The notes: generated from the sequence alone by a model not told the origin. A stretch of 35,692 bases of DNA from an uncultured Oscillospiraceae bacterium (GCA_944387095.1 CALXDP010000019.1:1-35692); one strand, 5' to 3'. Positions 15,423 through 24,353 are shown, numbered from the stretch's first letter. Made by a program: numbers and translations.

Positions 15423-17248
15423 TGGCGGCCTATGACGAGCAGGAATATACCAAGTCCTTTCAGCTGGGCGTCTGGAAGCGGCTGATCCCCCTGCTGGGCA
15501 ATTATCGGAGGGACTTTGCCCTGATGTTGATCTTCAACCTGGCCTGCGCGGCGGTGGACGTGGCCCTGCCCCTGTTCCAGCGGTATGCCATCGCCACCTT
15601 CATTGAGGGGGACACCCTGCGGGGACTGCTCCCGTATGCCCTGTGCTACCTGGTGGTGATTCTTTTTCAGGCCCTGTCCGTGGTTGCCTTCAGCCGCAAC
15701 GCCATGTATATCGAGATGAGCCTGGGTCGGGACCTGCGGCGGGATTTGTTCCACCACCTTCAGACCCTGTCCCTGTCTTTCTACAATGTGACTCCGGTGG
15801 GGTATCTCATTGCCCGGGTGATGAGCGACACCAACCGGATTGCCTCCATGATCTCCTGGAACCTGGCGGACCTGCTGTGGGCGCTGTTCTATGTGCTGGG
15901 CACCTTTGGGGCCATGCTGGTTCTGAACTGGCGGCTCGCCCTGGTGATCCTGTTGATCGTACCCGCCATCGCCCTGCTCACCGGCTATTTTCAGGGGCGC
16001 ATTCTCCACTGGAACCGAAAGGTGCGCAAGCTCAACTCCAAAATTACCGGCGCCTTCAACGAGGGGATCACCGGCGCCAAGACCGCCAAAACCCTGGTCA
16101 TCGAGGAGCAGAGCACGGAAAATTTCCGCAAGATCACCGGAGAGATGCACGACTCCGGCGTCCGGGCAGCCCGGCTCAGCGCCGTCTATATCCCCCTGGT
16201 GCTGTTCTGCTCCTCCCTGGCGGTGGCCATCGTGCTGCTGCGGGGCGGGACCATGGTGACCGAGCAGGTGTTGGAGATCGCCACCCTGTCCGCCTTTGCC
16301 ACCTACGCAGTAGGGGTGTTCGAGCCCATCCAGTCCATCGCGGCCAACCTGTCTGAGTTCATCTCCCTCCAGGCGTCTATCGAGCGGGTGACCGGCCTGC
16401 TGGACCAGAGACCCCAGGTGGTGGACACCCCAGAGGTGGAGGCCAAGTATGGGGACGCCTTCCATCCCAAAAAGGAAAACTGGGAGCCGCTGGAGGGGGA
16501 GATCGAGTTTCGGGACGTAACCTTCCGCTACCCCGACGGGGGAGAGGACGTGTTGTCCCACTTCAATCTCCATATCCCGGCAGGGACCACTGTGGCCATT
16601 GTGGGGGAGACCGGGGCGGGGAAGAGCACCCTGGTCAACCTGGCCTGCCGCTTTTTTGAACCCACCTCCGGCCAGATCCTCATCGACGGCCGGGACTACC
16701 GGGAGCGCAGCCAGCTGTGGCTGCACTCCAACATCGGCTATGTGCTGCAAAACCCCCATCTGTTTTCCGGCACCGTGCGGGAGAACATCCGCTACGGCCG
16801 GCTGGAGGCTTCTGATGAGGAGGTGGAGGCGGCTGCCCGGGCGGTGTCCGCGGATACGGTGGTGGCCAAACTGGAAAAGGGCTGGGACAGCGACGTGGGC
16901 GAGGGGGGAGACCGGCTGTCCACCGGGGAAAAGCAGCTGATCTCCTTTGCCCGGGCGGTGTTGGCCGACCCCCGGATCTTCGTGCTGGACGAGGCCACAT
17001 CCTCCATTGACACCCAGACGGAGCAGCTCATCCAGGACGCCATCGACCACCTGCTGCAGGACCGCACCTCCTTCCTCATCGCCCACCGGCTGTCCACCAT
17101 CCGGAAGGCGGATATGATCCTGGTGGTGCGGGACGGGCAGATTGTGGAGCGGGGCACCCATCTGGAACTGCTGAAAAGGAAAGGCTACTATCACGACCTG
17201 TACAGCAGGCAGTTTGCCGAGGAGCATGCAGCCAAGGTGCTGGGATAA
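15422..17248 (+). CDS. ABC exporter half-transporter, catalytic-Glu subunit
   Basis: The 608-residue partner has a membrane domain (about 30-330) and an ATPase with Walker A GETGAGKST (near 394) and Walker B FVLDEATSSID with the catalytic Glu. Its signature is the altered LSTGE in place of LSGGQ. Thus the LSGGQ of the first subunit faces the intact Walker motifs of this one to give a single competent ATP site, and the other site is degenerate, as known for BmrCD-type exporters. The start overlaps the preceding stop (TGATG). An intrinsic terminator follows. Confidence 0.9.
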   Translation: MAAYDEQEYTKSFQLGVWKRLIPLLGNYRRDFALMLIFNLACAAVDVALPLFQRYAIATFIEGDTLRGLLPYALCYLVVILFQALSVVAFSRNAMYIEMSLGRDLRRDLFHHLQTLSLSFYNVTPVGYLIARVMSDTNRIASMISWNLADLLWALFYVLGTFGAMLVLNWRLALVILLIVPAIALLTGYFQGRILHWNRKVRKLNSKITGAFNEGITGAKTAKTLVIEEQSTENFRKITGEMHDSGVRAARLSAVYIPLVLFCSSLAVAIVLLRGGTMVTEQVLEIATLSAFATYAVGVFEPIQSIAANLSEFISLQASIERVTGLLDQRPQVVDTPEVEAKYGDAFHPKKENWEPLEGEIEFRDVTFRYPDGGEDVLSHFNLHIPAGTTVAIVGETGAGKSTLVNLACRFFEPTSGQILIDGRDYRERSQLWLHSNIGYVLQNPHLFSGTVRENIRYGRLEASDEEVEAAARAVSADTVVAKLEKGWDSDVGEGGDRLSTGEKQLISFARAVLADPRIFVLDEATSSIDTQTEQLIQDAIDHLLQDRTSFLIAHRLSTIRKADMILVVRDGQIVERGTHLELLKRKGYYHDLYSRQFAEEHAAKVLG

Positions 17249-17256
17249 ACCGGGCA

Positions 17257-17308
17257 TGCAAAAAGGGAGTGGGGTGCGCCGCCGGACGCGCCCCACTCCC
17301 TTTTTGCA
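17257..17308. terminator. Bidirectional terminator
   Basis: TGCAAAAAGGGAGTGGGG (17257-17274) and its exact complement CCCCACTCCCTTTTTGCA (17291-17308) form an 18-bp stem with A and T runs at its base. It lies between the convergent exporter and importer operons and can serve both. Confidence 0.93.
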
Positions 17309-17322
17309 CACAGGGGAGCCGG

Positions 17323-17925
17323 TCAAATATGGTCCCGCCGCTCATCCAGGAAGAGGGGCGGCCCGTTGAAGGAATAGACCCGGTCGCAGGCCTCCAGCAC
17401 CGCGGGCTCGTGGGACACCAGCAGGACGGGGGTGCCCATCTGGCGCAGCCGACGGAGTATCCGGAGGGCCCGATCCCCGTCCACCCCGGAAAAGGGCTCG
17501 TCCAGCAGCAAAAGATCCCCCCCCAGGGCGGCGCACCGGGCCAGGGCCAGCCGCCGGGCCATCCCCCCCGACAAGGAGGCGGGATAGGACGTTTCCTCCC
17601 CTTCCAGTTCGGCCAGGGCCAGATAGCGGCCAACCTCCCCCCGGCGCTCCCGGGGCAGCACATCCAGGATGTGCTGCTCTACCGTCCGCCAGGGCAGCAG
17701 GCGGTTCTCCTGAAAGAGGAAGGCGGTGCGCTCTGGGGAAATGCCTGACACCTGCCCGGCGGCGGGACGGGCCAGCCCTCCAAGCACCCGCAGCAGGGTG
17801 GTCTTGCCGCAGCCGGAGGGGCCGGTGAGGGCGGTGAGACCGTCACAGGACAGCTCCAGGGAAAAACCGTCCAGCACCAGTTTTTCTCCATAGCAGAGAC
17901 AGAGATCACGCAGGTGGAGCATCAT
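17323..17925 (-). CDS. ABC importer ATPase, SsuB/TauB type
   Basis: A 200-residue ATPase with Walker [10 protein letters not shown] (about residues 36-44), Q-loop [11 protein letters not shown], signature LSGGM and Walker [13 protein letters not shown]. The LPWRTV pattern after the Q-loop is typical for the nitrate/sulfonate/taurine importer family. It is somewhat shorter than most SsuB proteins (about 240). Its ATG overlaps the permease stop (ATGA). A longer reading into the permease is in the wrong frame. The substrate is not determined. Confidence 0.88.
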   Translation of the reverse strand: MMLHLRDLCLCYGEKLVLDGFSLELSCDGLTALTGPSGCGKTTLLRVLGGLARPAAGQVSGISPERTAFLFQENRLLPWRTVEQHILDVLPRERRGEVGRYLALAELEGEETSYPASLSGGMARRLALARCAALGGDLLLLDEPFSGVDGDRALRILRRLRQMGTPVLLVSHEPAVLEACDRVYSFNGPPLFLDERRDHI

Positions 17926-18677
17926 GTGCGGTCCGCCCCCTTTCTCCGAAGGATCCGGCGGAGAATGGCCTCCAGCGTCAGGGACAGGAAGATGATCACC
18001 AGAGTCCAGGCAAACAGGTCCGCGGTCTCCAGGGCCAGGCGGGCCTGTTGAATGCGGGAGCCGATGGCCAGGCGGGGCGGACAGATGACCTCTGCCGCCA
18101 CCCCAGACTTCCAGGCCAGGCCGAAGGCGGTGAGAAAACCGGAGACAAAGTGGGGGCGCAGGGAGGGCAGATAGATCAGCCGCAGGGTTTTCCAGCGGGA
18201 GAAGCGGTAGGCCCGGGCCAGCTCCAAAAGCTGGCCGTCCACCGCGGCAAGCCCCCCGGCCACGCTGTTCCACACCACCGGCAATACCATTATGGCGGCG
18301 ATGACCCCGGGGATGTTGGCCCGGGTGACCCACAGGTAGATCAGCAAGATAAATGACACCACCGGGGTGGCCCGGATGACCCGGATGGCGGGGGAAAAAA
18401 GCAAGTCGGCCCAGGAGAAAAAACGGGTGAGAAAGGCCATCAGGACGCCCAGCAGAGATCCGCCCAGCAGGCCAAAAAACACCCGCAGCAGCGTGGACAG
18501 GGCAGATAGCCAGAAGTCCCCGGTAAACACCAGAGCGGCCAAACTGTCCCATACGGCCAGAGGGGAGGGCAGCAGCAGTTCCAGCCCTACCCACAGGGCC
18601 GCAAGCTGCCAAACCCCCAGCCAAAAGGCCAGGGGTATGGCGATGCGTATGGTTTTTTTCAGCAGGTTACGGGACAT
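17922..18677 (-). CDS. ABC importer permease, SsuC type
   Basis: The 251-residue membrane protein has about six hydrophobic segments and the binding-protein-dependent transport domain, with the EAA-like loop [20 protein letters not shown] (about 160-180). That loop docks on the ATPase. The start [15 protein letters not shown] at 18677 overlaps the end of the binding-protein gene by 11 bases; an earlier in-frame ATG would read through that gene and is not credible. It forms one transporter with its neighbours. Confidence 0.88.
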   Translation of the reverse strand: MSRNLLKKTIRIAIPLAFWLGVWQLAALWVGLELLLPSPLAVWDSLAALVFTGDFWLSALSTLLRVFFGLLGGSLLGVLMAFLTRFFSWADLLFSPAIRVIRATPVVSFILLIYLWVTRANIPGVIAAIMVLPVVWNSVAGGLAAVDGQLLELARAYRFSRWKTLRLIYLPSLRPHFVSGFLTAFGLAWKSGVAAEVICPPRLAIGSRIQQARLALETADLFAWTLVIIFLSLTLEAILRRILRRKGADRT

Positions 18678-19737
18678 AATAGATGGCGTCGTCCGGCAGG
18701 GAGCCACCCACTGAGGTGGGATCAATGGAATACAGCACCATGAAGTAGTCGGAGATGGCAGGGGCCATGTCCGACCCGTCGATATACACCAGGTGGCACT
18801 GGGGAATGGCCTGCTGGGCAATGGCGGCGGAGGGGGTGATACCCAGATCGGCAATGGTCTGGGAGATTTCCTCCGGATTGTCGTTCACATAGTGGATAGA
18901 GGCCTCATACTCCTCTAAAAAGGCGGCCACCGCCTCGGGATTCTCCTCGATAAACTCTGTGCGGGCCACCACGGCGGTCATAATCAGGCTGCCGATGCGC
19001 AGGTCGTTCCATGCCTCGGTGACGTCAATGGCCTGGCGGATCTGACCCTCGCCCTGAAGGATGGCGGCGGTGGCGGCGGGGACGGGCAGCATGGCCACCT
19101 CTGCTTCCCCGGTGATCAGCCGCTGGGTAATTTCAGCGGGCTCAGCAAAGACAATGTTCACATCGGCGTCCGGATCCAGGCCGCTCTGCTCCAGCAGATA
19201 GCGCAGGATATACTCCGGGTTGGCCCCTTGGCCGGTGGCGTAGATGGTCTTGCCGGCCAGATCCTCCACCGACTGAATGTTCTCATTTCCGCCGCTCTCC
19301 AGGATGTGCAGCACCCCCTGGGTGCCCAGCGCGATGATCTTCACGCTGCCCTCGGTGCGGTTGTAGAGGTTGACCGCCATGTTGGAGGCCACGGTGGCGA
19401 TGTCAAAGGCGGGGTCGCTGCCGGTCAGGCCGGCCACCAGCTCATTGTTGTCGTTGGCAATGGTATAGTCATAGTCGTTGGCAGTGGTCCCGGCCTGGCT
19501 GTCGGCGATCAGCTTGGCCGCGCCCACTCCGGTGGGGCCGGACAGAACGGCCAGGCGCACCGTGGTGCGCTGGGCGGTCTGACTGGGAGTGGGCTCAGCA
19601 CTGGGATCCTCTGTGGGGGAAACGGTTTGCGTGGAGTCAGCGCTGGGGGTTTCCTCCCCGGAGGGGGCACAGGCGGCCAGGGCAAACACCATGGCCAGGG
19701 CCAGCAGCAGCGCCCTCAAATTACGGATTTTCATCAT
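18667..19737 (-). CDS. Substrate-binding lipoprotein, SsuA/NMT1-like
   Basis: This 356-residue protein begins with a lipoprotein signal (MMKIRNLRALLLALAMVFAL) and a lipobox LAAC with Cys near residue 23, followed by a Ser/Thr/Pro linker. The rest fits the type II periplasmic-binding fold of the SsuA/TauA/NMT1 group, e.g. DLAGKTIYATGQGANPEYIL and LITGEAEVAMLPVPAATAA. It would be anchored outside the membrane and feed the permease. Possible ligands are sulfonates, nitrate-like ions or pyrimidine precursors; the sequence does not decide. Confidence 0.85.
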   Translation of the reverse strand: MMKIRNLRALLLALAMVFALAACAPSGEETPSADSTQTVSPTEDPSAEPTPSQTAQRTTVRLAVLSGPTGVGAAKLIADSQAGTTANDYDYTIANDNNELVAGLTGSDPAFDIATVASNMAVNLYNRTEGSVKIIALGTQGVLHILESGGNENIQSVEDLAGKTIYATGQGANPEYILRYLLEQSGLDPDADVNIVFAEPAEITQRLITGEAEVAMLPVPAATAAILQGEGQIRQAIDVTEAWNDLRIGSLIMTAVVARTEFIEENPEAVAAFLEEYEASIHYVNDNPEEISQTIADLGITPSAAIAQQAIPQCHLVYIDGSDMAPAISDYFMVLYSIDPTSVGGSLPDDAIYYVP

Positions 19738-19755
19738 GCAGGTTCCTTTCTTTCT

Positions 19756-20385
19756 TCAAATTTGCAGTTTTCTCCGATCCAGGATATGAATGGTCTTCCC
19801 CTCCCGGGAGATGGCGCCCTCCTGCTCCAGCGCCTCAAAAGCCCGGTACAGGGTGGCCCGGCCCACGCCGATCAGGGCAGATAGCCGGGTGGCGGAGACA
19901 GAGACCTCCCCGCCACCGCCGTCGGCCCCCAGCAGGTACTGGGCCAGCTTGCCTTCGGCGCTGTCGGCGGACACCGCGTCCAGCCGGGCGCTGAGAAACT
20001 GAATGCGCTGGGACAAATAGGTCACATAGTCCTCGGCAAAGGCAGGGCACTCCCACAGCATCCGCCGCACGTCCTCCTGGGAGATGAGCAAGACTTTGCA
20101 GGGGGCCAGCGCGGTCATAGTGGTGGGGAAATCCGGACTGCCGTTGAACAGGGCGGCGGCGCCGAACACATCCCCCTCCAGCAGGGTGGACACCAGCAGA
20201 CTGTCCTTTCGCACCTGGATGCGGCCCTGGAGGACGATGCCCAGGCAGCGGCGGAAACGGTGCCGGTCATAGACCGTCTCCCCCTTTGGTACCTCCAGCA
20301 GCTGAGCGTTGGAAAGAATCTGGCTGCGCAGCGGTTCGCTTACCCGGCAGAGCAAAGGATGGGCATGGACCTGTTGCGCAACCAT
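19756..20385 (-). CDS. Crp/Fnr family transcription regulator
   Basis: This 209-residue protein has a cyclic-nucleotide-binding-like N-terminal domain (about 10-125, with GETVYDRHRFRRCLGIVLQG and LLEGDVFGAAALFNG) and a C-terminal winged helix (about 150-200, SATRLSALIGVGRATLYRAF). Its first gene position, 18 bases from the binding-protein gene, suggests it controls this importer operon and itself. The effector is unknown; the four cysteines are not arranged as in FNR. GGAGG precedes the ATG. Confidence 0.88.
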   Translation of the reverse strand: MVAQQVHAHPLLCRVSEPLRSQILSNAQLLEVPKGETVYDRHRFRRCLGIVLQGRIQVRKDSLLVSTLLEGDVFGAAALFNGSPDFPTTMTALAPCKVLLISQEDVRRMLWECPAFAEDYVTYLSQRIQFLSARLDAVSADSAEGKLAQYLLGADGGGGEVSVSATRLSALIGVGRATLYRAFEALEQEGAISREGKTIHILDRRKLQI

Positions 20386-20424
20386 GACACTACCTCCAAA
20401 ACTGTATCATTTGGGACAGAAAAT

Positions 20425-20453
20425 ATTATAGATGGGCGGAAAGGCTTTGTCAA
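20425..20453 (-). promoter_or_regulatory. Promoter of the Crp/importer operon
   Basis: On the minus strand TTGACA and TATAAT are both perfect and separated by 17 bases. Just downstream CTGT and ACAG lie 10 bases apart as the ends of a weak palindrome (20402-20419), which could be an autoregulatory site; this last point is weak. Confidence 0.8.
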
Positions 20454-20528
20454 CCCCGATGGGGCCAGTGGTTGGATAATCTTTCCGAAGACAAGTTTTA
20501 AGAAACTATGAAATCGTGCAGGAGACAC

Positions 20529-20557
20529 TTGCATTTCCGTGGCATATTGGGTATACT
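20529..20557 (+). promoter_or_regulatory. Promoter of the LCP gene
   Basis: TTGCAT (20529-20534) and TATACT (20552-20557) are 17 bases apart, 74 bases upstream of the ATG of the LCP gene. Confidence 0.6.
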
Positions 20558-20630
20558 GAGGAAGCAAAAGTTGACATAATCCGATCTGGTTCGACTTGTG
20601 CGCGATTCCCCACCCGAAAGGAAGTTTTTT

Positions 20631-21650
20631 ATGGCCTCACCTGCCAAGCATAAGCGCCGGAAGCCTTCTCTGCTGTTCCGGCTGGTGAAAGTGCTTTATA
20701 TCCTCTTGGTGATACTCTCCATGATGGTGGTTGTGTCTTATGCCGCGTTTCAGTTGCTGGTCAAGCCGCCGCAGGTGGAGGGGCAGGTAGTGTTCACGCC
20801 CGATCCGGAGACCAGCACCCCGGTGGATCCCAGCGCCGATCCTGCTGCCTCTGCAAACCCGGGCAGCACGCCGCTGGTGCTCACCCGGCGGGAAGGGGTC
20901 TATACCTGCCTGCTGGTAGGTGTGGCGGACATGGGGGGATCGGACACCATCATGCTGGGCACCTTCGACACCAACAACAAGACCGCCTCGCTGGTTTCCA
21001 TCCCCAGGGACACCCTGGTGCTGCGGGGCAGCTATAACAGCAAGATCAACGCCACCTACAGCTCCGGCGGGGTGGAGCTGGTGCGTCAGACGGTATCGGA
21101 TATGCTGGGGATACCCATCGACTTCTATGTCTCCATCAATCTAAAGGCGTTCCAGGCCATTGTGGATGAGATCGGCGGGGTGTGGTTTGACGTGCCGGTG
21201 GACATGGATTACGAGGACCCCTATCAGAACCTATATATTCACATCAAGGCCGGATATCAAAAGCTGAACGGCCAGCAGGCGGTGGGCGTGGTGCGCTGCC
21301 GCAGCTGCTATCCCAGTGCGGATATCGGCCGGGTGCAGACCCAGCGGAATTTCCTGGCTGCCCTGGTCAGCCAGACCATCACCCTGTCCAATGTGACCAA
21401 GGTGACATCACTGATCAATATTTTCAATACCTATATGGAGAGTGATATGCCCCTGGACACCATGATCTACTTTGCCACCCAGGCGGTGGGGATGGATCTG
21501 GAGACCAGTCTGGACTCCGCCACCCTGCCCGGGGAGTGGATTTCCCCCTATTATGAGCTGGATGACCAGGGCGTGCTGGAACTGGTCAACAGCATGGGAA
21601 TCTATGAGGAAGAGATGCCGATGGATGTGCTGAATATCCGCCATCCATGA
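20631..21650 (+). CDS. LytR-CpsA-Psr (LCP) family cell-wall ligase
   Basis: The 339-residue protein has a basic cytosolic start, one membrane helix (about 22-41), a Pro/Ser-rich linker and an LCP domain (about 90-270). Visible LCP motifs are GGSDTIMLGTFD, SLVSIPRDTLV and NATYSSGGVELV; the conserved Asp and Arg residues that bind the pyrophosphate lipid are present. LCP enzymes attach teichoic acids or polysaccharides to peptidoglycan outside the membrane. GAAAGGAAG precedes the chosen ATG; an earlier in-frame start lacks a ribosome site. Confidence 0.93.
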   Translation: MASPAKHKRRKPSLLFRLVKVLYILLVILSMMVVVSYAAFQLLVKPPQVEGQVVFTPDPETSTPVDPSADPAASANPGSTPLVLTRREGVYTCLLVGVADMGGSDTIMLGTFDTNNKTASLVSIPRDTLVLRGSYNSKINATYSSGGVELVRQTVSDMLGIPIDFYVSINLKAFQAIVDEIGGVWFDVPVDMDYEDPYQNLYIHIKAGYQKLNGQQAVGVVRCRSCYPSADIGRVQTQRNFLAALVSQTITLSNVTKVTSLINIFNTYMESDMPLDTMIYFATQAVGMDLETSLDSATLPGEWISPYYELDDQGVLELVNSMGIYEEEMPMDVLNIRHP

Positions 21651-21765
21651 TGTGGGAGGGGCTTTAACGCGCAGGCTGCCGCCATCCCCGCCGCAGCAGC
21701 GCTGCCCAAGGACGGTCTGGTGGAGGTGGGGGCCGTGGAGGTCAGGACAAAATTCTGGATGTAAG

Positions 21766-21802
21766 AAGCCGGGCAGGGCGGTTTTGCCGCTCTGCCCGGC
21801 TT
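21766..21802. terminator. Terminator between LCP gene and greA
   Basis: AAGCCGGGCAGGGCGG (21766-21781) and CCGCTCTGCCCGGCTT (21787-21802) form a 16-bp stem with one G-U pair and a short T-rich loop. The genes on both sides converge on it. The 115 bases before it, after the LCP stop, contain no credible gene. Confidence 0.75.
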
Positions 21803-21824
21803 TGCTGACAATCTGCCATGGGGC

Positions 21825-22328
21825 TCAAAAGCCCACCAGAGGGGCCTGGCCATCATCCTGCCCGGGAATTACATTCTGGATGATCACATCATAGCTGTAC
21901 TGTTCGTTGACCTGGACGGTCACCCGGTCGCCCTTTTTCCGGCCCAACACGGCCTTGCCTACGGGGGACTCCTTGCTGATCAAGCCCTTCAGGGCGTCTT
22001 GGCGCATAGTGGTAACGATCTGACATTCCATGGTTTCGTCATCGTCCACCAGGTAGAGAGTGACATGGTCGTACAGTCCTACCGTGCCCTCCTGGGACTG
22101 ATCGGAGATGATGATCGCAGTGCGGATCATGTTCTCCAGGTAGCGGCATCGGCTGTCATTGCGGTTTTTCTCTTTTTTGGCGGCTTTGTATTCAAAGTTT
22201 TCACTGAGATCGCCGAAGCCCCGGGCGGTCTTGACCGCCTCGATGAGCTGGGGACGCAAGACAGATTTGCGATAATCTAATTCTTGCTTCATCAGTTCAA
22301 TATCTTTTTTGGTTAGTTCGTTGTGCAT
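21825..22328 (-). CDS. greA: Transcription elongation factor GreA/GreB family
   Basis: This 167-residue protein has the N-terminal coiled coil with the acidic tip motif GFGDLSENFEYKAAK (about 36-50), which reaches into RNA polymerase and stimulates cleavage of backtracked RNA. The C-terminal FKBP-like domain has SPVGKAVLGRKKGDRVTV. The ATG at 22328 follows GGAGG. It is a little unlike typical GreA in its start (MHNELTKKDIELMKQELDYR), so it may be a second, paralogous copy in the genome. Confidence 0.9.
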   Translation of the reverse strand: MHNELTKKDIELMKQELDYRKSVLRPQLIEAVKTARGFGDLSENFEYKAAKKEKNRNDSRCRYLENMIRTAIIISDQSQEGTVGLYDHVTLYLVDDDETMECQIVTTMRQDALKGLISKESPVGKAVLGRKKGDRVTVQVNEQYSYDVIIQNVIPGQDDGQAPLVGF

Positions 22329-22344
22329 CAAAGAAACCTCCTGT

Positions 22345-22532
22345 TCATTCGCCCGGACGTGCCAGCAATCCTGCCCGGAGAGGCTGGAAATCAACGTCAC
22401 CAGAGTGAGGCGGCGGGCAGCCATAGTGGTGCGTGACGTAAAACTGTCCCGGAATGGTAAGATGCGGCAGCTTCCAGCAGGGGAGGAGGAGCTGCCGCAG
22501 GGATTAGCCAGATATTCAGCTTTTGTCAACAT
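22345..22532 (-). pseudogene. N-terminal remnant of a GNAT acetyltransferase
   Basis: The stretch starts MLTKAEYLANPCGSSS, which resembles the start of a group of Clostridia N-acetyltransferases. After the serine run the frame shifts; in the next frame the expected PCWKLPHLTIPGQFYVTHHY follows, then the reading stops at 22345. The acetyl-CoA domain is absent. It therefore looks like a frameshifted, truncated relic between the tRNA genes and greA. The family call rests on the short N-terminal pattern. Confidence 0.5.
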
Positions 22533-22728
22533 AGTGTACCTCCCGGGATCCCGGCCATGCCAGAGGAAAAGGATGATCATGGAAAACCAATATAGTTGAC
22601 ACACCCCATAGAAAAATCCGGAGGTTTGCACCGCAATTTGGTAAGCCTTATTTTAGCACCGGAACTTTTCCTTGACAATACCTAAGAGAGGCGACAAAAA
22701 GGGACAAATCTTTCTAAAGCGCTGGGGC
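22533..22728. other. Intergenic region upstream of the tRNA genes
   Basis: I see no gene here. A TTGACA at about 22593 has no matching -10 box on the plus strand. Confidence 0.5.
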
Positions 22729-22757
22729 TTGACAGAGCAAGGCAGGTGTGCTATCAT
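22729..22757 (+). promoter_or_regulatory. tRNA promoter
   Basis: TTGACA (22729-22734) and TATCAT (22752-22757) are separated by 17 bases, 17 bases before the first tRNA. Confidence 0.8.
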
Positions 22758-22774
22758 AATAAAGCGCCAAACGA

Positions 22775-22861
22775 GCCGGAGTGGCGGAATTGGCAGACGC
22801 CCGGGACTTAAAATCCCGTGGGAGAAATCCCGTGCCGGTTCGACCCCGGTCTCCGGCACCA
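22775..22861 (+). tRNA. tRNA-Leu (anticodon TAA)
   Basis: An 87-base class II tRNA with acceptor arms GCCGGAG and CTCCGGC, an encoded ACCA end, a long variable arm (GGGAGAAATCCC-like) and the T-loop GGTTCGACCCC. The anticodon loop CTTAAAA in a CGGGA/TCCCG stem gives TAA (22809-22811), which reads UUA and UUG leucine codons. Confidence 0.97.
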
Positions 22862-22870
22862 ACTTTATAT

Positions 22871-22947
<77 letters not shown>

Positions 22948-22948
22948 T

Positions 22949-22982
22949 ATGGGGTGGACACTTTAGATGTCCACCCCATTTA
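22949..22982 (+). terminator. tRNA operon terminator
   Basis: ATGGGGTGGACA (22949-22960) and TGTCCACCCCAT (22968-22979) form a perfect 12-bp stem followed by a short TTT. It starts two bases after the tRNA-fMet end. Confidence 0.85.
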
Positions 22983-23429
22983 TGCCAGTATTCATGCGGG
23001 TTTTCGGGCTTTTTAGCGCCCAAAATTCAAAGTGATTTTCCATAGATGCATTTTCCATTAGATGGAAAAAATAAGGCTTTGTACGAGATGAAGCGGGGCT
23101 TCCGCCTGATTTTTCAGGCCGGAGGCCCCGCTTTTTTGCGTTCTGCGGCCCTTTTCCCCGTTGTCAAATGTGTAGAAGTTTACGCCTGCCAGATAGACAG
23201 GTTGACGAAAGCCCAAAGCGGCCCAAAATCAAACCCTCAAAATACATGGGGGTAGTGCGCCCTTTTTCAGGAACTCTCCGGCTGGCTGGCCGGGGAGTTT
23301 TTTGCGCCTCCCCCCTCTCACACTCTCCCCCTAAATACTTTACCAGCTGGGAAAGAACAAGATACGCTTCGCTCTTAACCAGCAGGAAACCAAGTTTTCA
23401 ACAACAGCCAAGAAAGGATGAGCAAAACC
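22983..23429. other. Intergenic with two terminator-like hairpins
   Basis: No gene is visible. GCGGGGC and GCCCCGC (about 23093-23131) form a long imperfect hairpin followed by TTTTTT. AACTCTCCGGC (23272-23282) with GCCGGGGAGTT (23289-23299) forms a second one, again with a T-tract. The sequence just before 23430 resembles the region in front of the ParM-like gene in Tn1549-type elements, but this is from memory and not checked. It marks the start of the island after the tRNA genes. Confidence 0.45.
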
Positions 23430-23777
23430 ATGAACATCGGCATCGACCATGGCTACTACGCCATCAAGACCCGGCATTTTTCTTTTCCAGCCGGTATCAC
23501 CGCCTATTCCCATGAACCCTACACCCTGCAGAACACGCTGGAGTACGGTGGAAAGTTCTTCGTGTGCGGGACCGGCAGGCAGCCGATCCTGCGAAACAAG
23601 ATGGAGAACGAGAACTACTACCTGCTGACCCTTGCGGCCATCGCCAAAGAAATCCAGCAGCGGGGCGCCAAGACGGAGTGTTCCGTCATCATCGCAGCCG
23701 GCCTTCCTCTGGCCGAATTTGGCCGGGAGAAGAAGTCCTTCCGGGAATACCTTTTGTTGTATTGGCCGCATCCCTGA
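23430..23777 (+). pseudogene. ParM/StbA-like actin fragment, truncated
   Basis: The frame begins MNIGIDHGYYAIKTRHFSFP, the first phosphate-binding strand-loop of ParM/StbA actin-like proteins carried by plasmids and conjugative elements. It continues through AAGLPLAEFGREKKSFREYL to about residue 110. It then runs into unrelated sequence and stops. Intact proteins of this kind are around 300 residues, so roughly two thirds are missing. The ATG at 23430 is better placed behind AGAAAGG than the one at 23418. Confidence 0.75.
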
Positions 23778-24353
23778 TTGGAGTGCGAATCTGGTGGGTG
23801 AATGCCCATCCGGATCCTCAATTTCTCCCGCCTGAAGAAAAGATCTATCAAATTGGGGAGTGGGTTCCTTTGGAAGGGAACTTTCAATTTACCGCGGATG
23901 AATGTACGGAAGGCTACTATGTGAAATTGGAAGATATCCGATTCTGCACACCAGAAGAGTATGCTGATCAATATGGGCTGGATATATCGCTGTTTCAAAT
24001 GGGGATAGACGGAGAACTGCCTGAGTATGTGGCAGATGTCACGCTGAATTTCCGCAATGAGGGAACAGATGAAGGGTATATTCAATTTCTCTATTATCGC
24101 ATTTACACCCAGCGGGACTTTAGCTGCTTCTCCCCCCCTGCCGGAAGTAAACCTTTCCCTGCACCCGGAGATGGGCGACAAGCTGGGTTTCAAAATCTAT
24201 CCTGGCACGGAAAGCGGACCCACCCGCTTCTGCTTGGGCACGGAGATCGAGACCACTGGGCCGGTCACAGGAAACCTTGATATCTTCCCTAAATATCTAC
24301 AGGTTCCCCTCACCCCGGAGAGAAGGCTAATAGAAATCCTTGAGCTTGACTAA
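23751..24353 (+). pseudogene. Truncated, frameshifted membrane-anchored protein (DUF5028-like)
   Basis: Right after the ParM break a new frame carries the end of a membrane helix (VVLAASLIGVRIWW) and an extracellular-type domain (IYQIGEWVPLEGNFQFT, VKLEDIRFCTPEEYADQYG). It loses frame at a run of seven C (24132-24138). One base on, the other frame resumes LPEVNLSLHPEMGDKLGF and runs to TAA at 24353. The start is missing, evidently removed by the deletion that joined it to the ParM fragment. The DUF5028 match is tentative; what is clear is a dead gene. Confidence 0.6.

Noticed and set aside
15362-17326. A 654-codon minus-strand open frame across the second ABC gene
   Set aside because: It is a mirror of the real gene's codon bias; translation is repetitive and matches nothing I know.
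21652-21765. A short protein after the LCP gene
   Set aside because: The frames are short and of low complexity, with no clear ribosome site; the segment ends in the terminator.
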